5,183 nucleotides of DNA from Chloroflexota bacterium (GTDB lineage: Bacteria; Chloroflexota; Limnocylindria; Limnocylindrales; CSP1-4): positions 1 to 5,183 of the forward strand of contig DAIERN010000116.1 in the NCBI GenBank assembly GCA_027346765.1, written 5' to 3'. The notes beneath the pieces were generated by a model. That model was not told the DNA's origin and searched no databases. It saw nothing but the letters and a program-made list of their open reading frames with translations. Positions 1 to 5,183 of the stretch are shown here, in pieces (the first letter of the stretch is position 1; the number at the start of each line of letters is the position of its first letter). A program made the position numbers and the translations under genes.

Positions 1-2136
1 GTGCGCGAGGGCGAGGGCATCGCCGCTGGCGTGCTGGAGAGCCTGGGCGTGAACCTGGACAAGGTGCGCCATGAAGTGATTCGCGTCCTCAGCCAGTCGT
101 CGAGTGCCGGGCCCACGACGGAAACCAAGCGTGCCTCGAAGACGCCCACCGTCGACCAGCTGGGGATCAACCTCACCGACGCTGTGCGCGCGGGCAAGAT
201 CGACCCGGTCATCGGCCGCGAGAAGGAGATCGAGCGCGTCATCCAGATCCTGTCGCGCCGCACCAAGAACAACCCCGCGCTCATCGGCGAGCCGGGCGTC
301 GGCAAGACCGCCATCGCGGAGGGCCTCGCCCAGCGCATCGTCGCCGGCGATGTGCCTGAGACGCTCGCCAACAAGCGCGTCCTGACGCTCGACATCGGCA
401 GCCTCGTCGCCGGCACGAAGTACCGCGGCGAGTTCGAGGAGCGCCTCAAGAAGATCATCGAAGAGCTGCGCAACACCAACGACGCGGTGCTGTTCATCGA
501 CGAGCTGCACACCCTCGTCGGCGCGGGCGCGGCTGAGGGCGCAATTGACGCCGCGAACATTCTCAAGCCGCCCCTGGCGCGCGGCGAGCTGCAGTGCATC
601 GGCGCGACGACGCTCGACGAGTACCGCAAATACATCGAGCGCGACGCGGCGCTGGAGCGCCGCTTCCAGCCGGTTATGGTGGAAGAGCCCACCCTAGAGC
701 AGACGGTCGACATCCTGTTCGGTATTCGCGGCCGCTACGAAGAGCACCATAAGGTCAAGATCACCGACGAGGCCGTGAAGGCCGCCGCCGACCTGAGCAT
801 CCGTTACATCACCGACCGCCACCTCCCGGACAAGGCGATCGACCTGATCGACGAGGCCGCCAGCCGCGTCCGCCTGCGCACCGCCTCAGCGCCGCCCCAG
901 CTGAAGGAAGCGCAGAAGGAGCTCGAGCGCGTCACCAAGGAGAAGGAAGCGGCGATCAACGACCAGGACTACGAGGTCGCCGCCAACCTGCGCGATTCCG
1001 AGGCCCAGGCCAAGGAAGCGATCGACTCGATTCGCAGCAGCTGGCAGCAGAGTCAGAGCGCTGAGGTCGCCCAGGTCACCGAAGAGGACATCGCCCAGGT
1101 CGTCGCGATGTGGACCGGCATCCCGGTGACGCGCATCGCCCAGGAAGAGTCCGAGCGCCTGATGCACATGGAGGACGCGCTGCGCCTCAAGGTCATCGGC
1201 CAGGACGAGGCGATCGACACCGTTTCCAAGGCCGTGCGCCGCGCCCGCGCTGGACTCAAGGATCCCAAGCGCCCAATCGGGTCCTTCATCTTCCTTGGCC
1301 CGACCGGCGTGGGCAAGACCTGGCTCGCCAAGGCACTCGCCGAGTTCATGTTTGGCTCTGAGGACGCGCTCATCAAGATCGACATGAGCGAGTTCATGGA
1401 GCGTCACAACGTGTCGCGCCTCGTGGGCGCTCCGCCAGGTTACGTTGGCTTTGACGAGGGCGGCCAGCTGACTGAGGCCGTGCGCCGCAAGAGCTACTCC
1501 GTGGTGCTGCTCGACGAGATCGAGAAGGCGCACCCCGAGGTGTTCAACATCCTGCTGCAGATCCTCGAGGACGGTCACCTGACTGACGCCAAGGGCCGCC
1601 GCGTCGACTTCCGCAACACCGTCATCATCATGACCAGCAACGTCGGTGCAAAGTCACTGCTCAAGGACACCAGCCTGGGCTTCAAGCCGGTCGCGATCGA
1701 CCTGGCGAAAGCCGAGGAACAGCAGTACGACCGCATGAAAGAGAAGGTCCTCGACCAGCTCAAGACCCAATTCCGGCCCGAGTTCCTGAACCGCGTCGAC
1801 AGCGTCGTGGTCTTCCGGAGCCTCCAGATCGAGCAGATCCGGGTCATCGTCGAGCTGCTCCTTGCCCGGGTGCGCGAACAGCTCCACGCCCAGCAGATCG
1901 AGCTCGAGATCAGCCAGGAAGCCAAGGACCACATCATCAAGCTGGGCTACGACGTCGATTACGGCGCGCGGCCGTTGCGCCGGGTGATCCAGAACATGGT
2001 TGAGGATCAGCTCGCCGAGGCGCTGCTGACCGGCCGCTTCTCGCCCGGCATGACCATTCGTGTCGACAAGTCGCCTGATGCCGGCCTGACCATCGAGCCG
2101 GTCACGGAGAAGATTCCCGTCGAGGCCGGCGCCTAA
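1..2136 (+). CDS. clpC: ATP-dependent Clp protease ATP-binding subunit ClpC (5' end cut off by window)
   Basis: Hsp100/AAA+ unfoldase that unfolds cytosolic proteins and threads them into the ClpP peptidase. The 711 visible codons begin inside the last helices of the Clp N domain ('[15 protein letters not shown]'), so the GTG at base 1 is an internal Val and roughly 110 residues are missing compared with the usual 810-850. In window numbering, ATPase domain 1 has Walker A GEPGVGKT (96-103), pore loop KYRG (140-143), Walker B VLFIDE (163-168) and arginine-finger ALERRF (217-222). A short coiled-coil, UVR-like middle domain follows (about 305-345). ATPase domain 2 has Walker A GPTGVGKT (433-440), pore loop GYVG (480-483), Walker B Asp505-Glu506, arginine finger Arg598 and sensor-2 GARPLRR (655-661). 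An LGF tripeptide (559-561) sits where ClpP-binding loops occur. That loop and the short middle domain argue for ClpC rather than ClpB. Both ATPase sites look intact. The phospho-arginine sites of the N domain lie outside the window. Confidence 0.97.
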   Translation: MREGEGIAAGVLESLGVNLDKVRHEVIRVLSQSSSAGPTTETKRASKTPTVDQLGINLTDAVRAGKIDPVIGREKEIERVIQILSRRTKNNPALIGEPGVGKTAIAEGLAQRIVAGDVPETLANKRVLTLDIGSLVAGTKYRGEFEERLKKIIEELRNTNDAVLFIDELHTLVGAGAAEGAIDAANILKPPLARGELQCIGATTLDEYRKYIERDAALERRFQPVMVEEPTLEQTVDILFGIRGRYEEHHKVKITDEAVKAAADLSIRYITDRHLPDKAIDLIDEAASRVRLRTASAPPQLKEAQKELERVTKEKEAAINDQDYEVAANLRDSEAQAKEAIDSIRSSWQQSQSAEVAQVTEEDIAQVVAMWTGIPVTRIAQEESERLMHMEDALRLKVIGQDEAIDTVSKAVRRARAGLKDPKRPIGSFIFLGPTGVGKTWLAKALAEFMFGSEDALIKIDMSEFMERHNVSRLVGAPPGYVGFDEGGQLTEAVRRKSYSVVLLDEIEKAHPEVFNILLQILEDGHLTDAKGRRVDFRNTVIIMTSNVGAKSLLKDTSLGFKPVAIDLAKAEEQQYDRMKEKVLDQLKTQFRPEFLNRVDSVVVFRSLQIEQIRVIVELLLARVREQLHAQQIELEISQEAKDHIIKLGYDVDYGARPLRRVIQNMVEDQLAEALLTGRFSPGMTIRVDKSPDAGLTIEPVTEKIPVEAGA

Positions 2137-2142
2137 GGCGCC
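2128..2142 (+). repeat. GC-rich inverted repeat with the clpC stop codon as its loop
   Basis: GGCGCC (2128-2133) is followed by TAA, the clpC stop codon, and then by a second GGCGCC (2137-2142). Since GGCGCC is its own reverse complement, the RNA could fold into a 6-bp all-GC stem with a 3-base loop formed by the stop codon. No T-run follows, so it does not look like an intrinsic terminator. It ends 10 bases before the radA ATG. It may affect mRNA stability or coupling, or may be chance in GC-rich DNA. The repeat is certain; a function is not. Confidence 0.5.
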
Positions 2143-2152
2143 ACGCGCTCTC

Positions 2153-3580
2153 ATGGCCAAGCAGGAAAGCCGCTATGTCTGCGGCACCTGTGGCGCAAGC
2201 AGCCTGCGCTGGGAGGGCCAATGCCGATCGTGTGGCGGCTGGAACACCCTCGTCGAAACGGTCGTTGAGCGGCCGCGCGCGGGTGCGGCGGGTGCGCGGC
2301 GCAAGGCGGTCGCAGCGCCTGCGGTCGTGGCGCTGAACGAGGTCGCGGCGCGCGACTCTGACCGCTTGGTAATTGGCCTGCGCGAGGTCGATCGCGTGCT
2401 GGGCGGCGGGCTGGTGCCGGGGTCGCTGGTGCTGCTGGGCGGCGAGCCCGGCATTGGCAAATCCACCCTGGTGCTCGCCGTGTGCGGTCGCATCGCGACC
2501 GACGAGCGGCGCGTCCTGTACGCGAGCGGCGAGGAGTCCGCGGCCCAGCTCCGGTTGCGCGCTACGCGGCTCGACCTGGCGGGCGAGACGGCGATCGACG
2601 TTCTGCCGGAGACGTCGGTTGAGCGGATCGTTGCCGCAGCTGAGGCGACGCAGCCCGGGCTGCTCATCGTTGACTCGATTCAGACGCTCACCACCGAAGA
2701 GCTCGACGGTCCTGCTGGCTCGGTCGGGCAGGTGCGCGCCGCGGCCGCGCGGCTCCAGGCCTATGCCAAGGAGAACGCCGTGCCGGTGCTCCTGGTGGGC
2801 CACGTCACCAAGGACGGGACGCTCGCCGGGCCAAAGACGCTCGAGCACCTGGTCGATGTCGTGCTGACCCTTGAGGGCGAGCGCTTCAGCGGCCTCCGAC
2901 TCCTGCGCTCAGCCAAGAACCGCTTTGGCTCGACCGAGGAAGTGGGCGTGTTCGAGATGGCCGGCAGCGGCCTGCTCGAGGTCGCGGATCCGGGCGCCGC
3001 GTTCATCGAGACTGGCTCGCTGGGCGCGCCCGGCGTCGCGGTTGCCGCGACATTGGAGGGCAGCCGGCCGCTCCTCGTGGAAGTCCAGGCGCTGGTCGCG
3101 CCCCAGGTCCACGGCTCGCCGCGGCGCACGGCGGCGGGCATCGACGCCCAGCGATTGGCCCTGTTGATCGCCGTCCTGGGCCGCCGCGCCGGGATGAACC
3201 TGGCGAGCCACGACGTCTATGCGAGCATCGTCGGCGGGCTGACCGTCGAGGAGCCTTCGCTGGACCTGCCGCTCGCCCTCGCGCTCGCATCCGCGCTGCG
3301 CGACCGGCCGCTCGTCGCGGGCACGGTCGCGTGCGGCGAGATCGGCCTGACCGGCGAGCTGCGCCCGGCCACCAGCCTTGGCCGCCGGCTGCGCGAAGCA
3401 GCCCGGCTGGGCTTCACCAGGGCGATCGTGCCGCGCAACACGGGCCGCGGCGAAGACCTCGAGGGCTTGGCGATCGACCTCGTTCGCGTCGGGACGCTAC
3501 GAGAAGCGATCGCCGCAGCACTAGTCGAACGGGCTAGGGACGAAACGCGCTCCATTCCTGTAGCAATCGACGCGGCATGA
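2153..3580 (+). CDS. radA: DNA repair protein RadA (Sms)
   Basis: RecA-like ATPase that helps process branched recombination intermediates; bacterial RadA is known to act as a DnaB-type helicase in D-loops. The 475 residues are close to the usual 450-460. A C4 zinc finger (Cys10, Cys13, Cys24, Cys27) comes first, then an Ala/Arg-rich linker (about 38-60). The RecA-like core has Walker A GEPGIGKST (97-105), Walker B LLIVDS (170-175), GHVTKDG (216-222) and the RadA signature KNRFG (255-259). A Lon-protease-like C-terminal domain follows (about 285-460), including EVQALV (310-315) and PSLDL (368-372). I see no Lon-type catalytic Ser-Lys pair, as is usual for RadA, where this domain is structural and DNA-binding. 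The ATG start places the zinc finger at the family-typical position, 16 bases after the clpC stop. No convincing Shine-Dalgarno precedes it; the only AAGG lies at the clpC stop, about 14 bases upstream. The stop overlaps the next start as ATGA. All key motifs are present. Confidence 0.97.
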   Translation: MAKQESRYVCGTCGASSLRWEGQCRSCGGWNTLVETVVERPRAGAAGARRKAVAAPAVVALNEVAARDSDRLVIGLREVDRVLGGGLVPGSLVLLGGEPGIGKSTLVLAVCGRIATDERRVLYASGEESAAQLRLRATRLDLAGETAIDVLPETSVERIVAAAEATQPGLLIVDSIQTLTTEELDGPAGSVGQVRAAAARLQAYAKENAVPVLLVGHVTKDGTLAGPKTLEHLVDVVLTLEGERFSGLRLLRSAKNRFGSTEEVGVFEMAGSGLLEVADPGAAFIETGSLGAPGVAVAATLEGSRPLLVEVQALVAPQVHGSPRRTAAGIDAQRLALLIAVLGRRAGMNLASHDVYASIVGGLTVEEPSLDLPLALALASALRDRPLVAGTVACGEIGLTGELRPATSLGRRLREAARLGFTRAIVPRNTGRGEDLEGLAIDLVRVGTLREAIAAALVERARDETRSIPVAIDAA

Positions 3581-4638
3581 ACAACTTCGTCCGGATCTTC
3601 GGTGGCGGGCTGGGTGCGGCGATCGCGGTGACCCTCGCGGGCGGCGCCCACATCCCGCCGCTCGACATGTCATCGGTCGGCTCCGCGGTGCTGCTGCTGG
3701 CGTGGATCGCCGCGTGGCTGTTCATCGGCTACTCGATCCTGCCGTACATCACGGTTGTGCCTGCGCGCTGGCTCATCGGCCACGTCATGACCCTCAGCGC
3801 GGGCGAATTCATGTCTGCTGCGGGTGGGCTGATCGTCGGCCTGTTGATCGGTGCCCTGATCGGCCTGCCCATGGCCAACCTGCCGGACCCCTATCGCTGG
3901 CTGCTGCCCATCGGCACGGTTGTCGTGACGGGTCTGGGGATGATGGGCCTGACCGTCGCCAAGCGGCAGGACCTGGCGGACGCGCTGCGCTCGGCCGGCG
4001 TCCTGAAGCAGGGGACTGCCGACACACCTATGGCACCCATCGAAGGACCGGTTGTCTACGTCGACACCAGCGTGCTCATCGACGGCCGGCTCACCGACGT
4101 CGTCGCGAGCGGCTTCCTGTGGGGCACACTCGTGGTGCCGCGCTTCGTCGTCGCTGAGCTGCAGCACATCGCCGATCAGCGTGACCAGCAGCGCCGCGCA
4201 CGCGGGCGGCGCGGCCTGGAAATCCTCGCCGTGCTCCAGAAGGACCCACGCATCGCGGTCGAGCTGCCCGACGAGGACGTTTCAACGGAAACCGAGGTCG
4301 ACGCGAAGCTGGTCACGCTCGCGCGGCGGCGCGGTGCCGCGATCCTGACCAATGACTTCAACCTCAACCGCGTCGCGCAGCTCGACGACGTACGCGTCCT
4401 GAACCTCAACCATCTCGCCAACGCGATCAAGCCCGCGTTCCTGCCGACAGACACGCTGCACGTGAAGGTCACCGCGCAGGGCAAGGAGCCCGGCCAGGGC
4501 GTCGCCTACCTTGACGACGGGACGCTCATCGTGGTCGAGGGCGGTGGCGATCTGGTCGGCCAGGAGGTCGACGTCAGCGTGACCCGCGTCCTTCAGACCG
4601 TCGCGGGGCGGATGGTCTTCGCCCAGCCGCGCGGCTGA
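3577..4638 (+). CDS. Membrane-anchored PIN/TRAM-domain protein (YacL family, putative nuclease)
   Basis: Predicted integral membrane protein of 353 residues carrying a cytoplasmic PIN nuclease-like domain and a TRAM RNA-binding domain; the cellular role of this family is not established. By eye there are four hydrophobic segments at about 5-24, 35-58, 82-102 and 107-128. The PIN domain (about 159-280) keeps the usual acidic set: Asp163 in YVDTSVLIDGR, Glu194 in VVAELQ, Asp242 in EVDAKL and Asp260 in LTNDFNLN, so metal-dependent cleavage is plausible. The TRAM domain covers about 285-350, with GQGVAYLDDGT and a C-terminal RVLQTVAGRMVFAQ stretch. The ATG overlaps the radA stop (ATGA) and has no clear Shine-Dalgarno, which suggests translational coupling. 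Size, topology and position between radA and ispD match B. subtilis yacL, although disA is absent. Unlike toxin PIN proteins it has no antitoxin-like partner beside it. Family assignment is strong; substrate and function are unknown. Confidence 0.93.
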   Translation: MNNFVRIFGGGLGAAIAVTLAGGAHIPPLDMSSVGSAVLLLAWIAAWLFIGYSILPYITVVPARWLIGHVMTLSAGEFMSAAGGLIVGLLIGALIGLPMANLPDPYRWLLPIGTVVVTGLGMMGLTVAKRQDLADALRSAGVLKQGTADTPMAPIEGPVVYVDTSVLIDGRLTDVVASGFLWGTLVVPRFVVAELQHIADQRDQQRRARGRRGLEILAVLQKDPRIAVELPDEDVSTETEVDAKLVTLARRRGAAILTNDFNLNRVAQLDDVRVLNLNHLANAIKPAFLPTDTLHVKVTAQGKEPGQGVAYLDDGTLIVVEGGGDLVGQEVDVSVTRVLQTVAGRMVFAQPRG

Positions 4639-4649
4639 TACGAGCCGCG
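4625..4649 (+). repeat. Overlapping palindrome and stem-loop at the PIN/TRAM stop codon
   Basis: AGCCGCGCGGCT (4625-4636) is a perfect 12-bp palindrome ending on the first base of the TGA stop. Its right half, CGCGGCT (4630-4636), also pairs perfectly with AGCCGCG (4643-4649) to give a 7-bp stem and a 6-base loop containing the last two bases of the stop codon. AGCCGCG therefore occurs twice in direct orientation around one complementary copy, allowing two alternative pairings. No T-run follows, so an intrinsic terminator is unlikely. The ispD start lies 14 bases downstream. Function is speculative and the motif may be a by-product of high GC. Confidence 0.45.
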
Positions 4650-4663
4650 ACCGTCGCTCGAAG

Positions 4664-5183
4664 GTGACCCAGCACCAAAGCCCCGCCAATCGGTTTGCGG
4701 ACGCGGTGATCGTGGCCGCGGGCGGATCGACGCGAATGGGCGGCGTGGACAAGATGTCCGAGCTGCTGCTGGGTCGATCGCTGCTCCAGTGGTCGGTCGA
4801 GCGAATGGCCGCGGCGCGATCCGTGTCGCGGGTAATCGTCGTGGCGCGGGCAGATCAGGTCGCGGAGCTGAGCGCGATGCCATGGCTGGCCAGTTCGACT
4901 GTCGTCGCCGGCGGGGAGCGGCGGTCAGATTCAGTCCGCGCCGGCGTCGAGGCCGCGACCGCTGATGTCGTGCTGGTTCATGACGGGGCGCGCCCGCTGG
5001 CTTCGGCCACGCTTGCTGACACGGTTGCGGCGGCCGCCGCGAACCATGGTGCCGCCGTGCCGGTGCTGCCCGTCGTCGACTCGCTCAAGCGCGACAACGG
5101 CGCGATGCTGGGCGAGTCAGTCGACCGTGACGGCCTCGTTCGCGCCCAGACGCCCCAGGGTGCGCAGCGCCAGCTGCTGCTCG
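4664..5183 (+). CDS. ispD: 2-C-methyl-D-erythritol 4-phosphate cytidylyltransferase IspD (3' end cut off by window)
   Basis: Cytosolic MEP-pathway enzyme that joins MEP and CTP to give CDP-methylerythritol and pyrophosphate. The window holds about 173 residues of a family usually near 230; the C-terminal quarter is missing. With the GTG at 4664 as residue 1, the nucleotide-binding loop is AAGGSTRMGG (18-27) with Arg24, followed by Lys30. Further family motifs are GGERRSDSV (83-91), VHDGARP (105-111, with Asp107 as the likely metal ligand), VVDSLK and RAQTPQG (160-166). The usual 'PKQ' after the glycine-rich loop reads 'DKM', keeping the lysine. I chose GTG 4664 because no ATG lies between the preceding stop and the first motif, and this start leaves a normal short N terminus of about 14 residues. 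The next GTG in frame (4706) would cut into the first beta strand. The start is 25 bases after the PIN/TRAM stop and lacks a clear Shine-Dalgarno. ispF may follow, as it often does, but it is not visible. Confidence 0.94.
   Translation, partial: MTQHQSPANRFADAVIVAAGGSTRMGGVDKMSELLLGRSLLQWSVERMAAARSVSRVIVVARADQVAELSAMPWLASSTVVAGGERRSDSVRAGVEAATADVVLVHDGARPLASATLADTVAAAAANHGAAVPVLPVVDSLKRDNGAMLGESVDRDGLVRAQTPQGAQRQLLL

Noticed and set aside
1..3. GTG at the first base as a real start codon for clpC
   Set aside because: The following residues match the end of the Clp N domain, so the gene begins upstream of the window and this is an internal valine codon.
886..1578. Long open frame on the minus strand (230 codons) opposite clpC
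   Set aside because: It lies antisense to the ClpC middle domain and second ATPase domain, which match the family throughout. Its product is a low-complexity Leu/Ala/Arg/Asp-rich sequence typical of shadow frames in GC-rich DNA.
2102..2848. Long open frame on the minus strand (248 codons) opposite radA
   Set aside because: It is antisense to the RadA zinc finger and ATPase core, contains no recognisable motif, and has an Arg/Ala/Gln-rich composition expected from a shadow frame.
3670..4167. Minus-strand open frame (165 codons) opposite the PIN/TRAM gene
   Set aside because: It is rich in His, Gln, Asp and Arg, as expected when codons for hydrophobic membrane segments are read in reverse. 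No domain is visible.
3577..4638. PIN-domain toxin of a toxin-antitoxin pair
   Set aside because: VapC-type toxins are small soluble proteins of about 130 residues with an adjacent antitoxin. This protein has four membrane segments and a TRAM domain, and its neighbours are housekeeping genes.
4639..4663. Intrinsic terminator between the PIN/TRAM gene and ispD
   Set aside because: The hairpin at 4630-4649 is not followed by a T-run, and the next gene begins 14 bases after it on the same strand, so read-through is more likely.

Overview
The window is GC-rich (roughly two thirds G+C by eye) and almost entirely coding. Four genes lie head to tail on the + strand with gaps of at most 25 bases: the 3' part of clpC (1-2136), radA (2153-3580), a membrane-anchored PIN/TRAM-domain gene of the YacL type (3577-4638), and the 5' part of ispD (4664 to the window end). 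No RNA gene, mobile element, CRISPR array or clear promoter or terminator was seen, and no gap exceeds 25 bases.

The order clpC - radA - PIN/TRAM - ispD matches the conserved Firmicutes block clpC-radA-disA-yacL-ispD-ispF, but disA is missing between radA and the PIN/TRAM gene. High GC, a ClpC with a short UVR-like middle domain, and an IspD with a 'GGVDK' N-terminal loop instead of the usual 'PKQ' fit a high-GC bacterium outside the classic Firmicutes. A Chloroflexota-like organism is my best guess, but it rests on gene order and remembered family patterns and is not a firm assignment.

The genes form a probable housekeeping and stress operon. ClpC is an AAA+ unfoldase that feeds ClpP. RadA is a helicase-like recombination factor. 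The PIN/TRAM protein is a probable membrane-bound nuclease or RNA-binding protein of unknown role. IspD makes an isoprenoid precursor by the MEP pathway. They are linked more by conserved co-transcription than by one pathway. The tight spacing, the ATGA overlap at radA/PIN-TRAM and the lack of good Shine-Dalgarno sequences suggest translational coupling.

I find no undescribed defence or mobile system here. The points most worth a second look are two small GC-rich inverted repeats that each involve a stop codon at a gene junction, the missing disA, SD-poor starts at all three internal genes, and a few unusual residues in ClpC and IspD.
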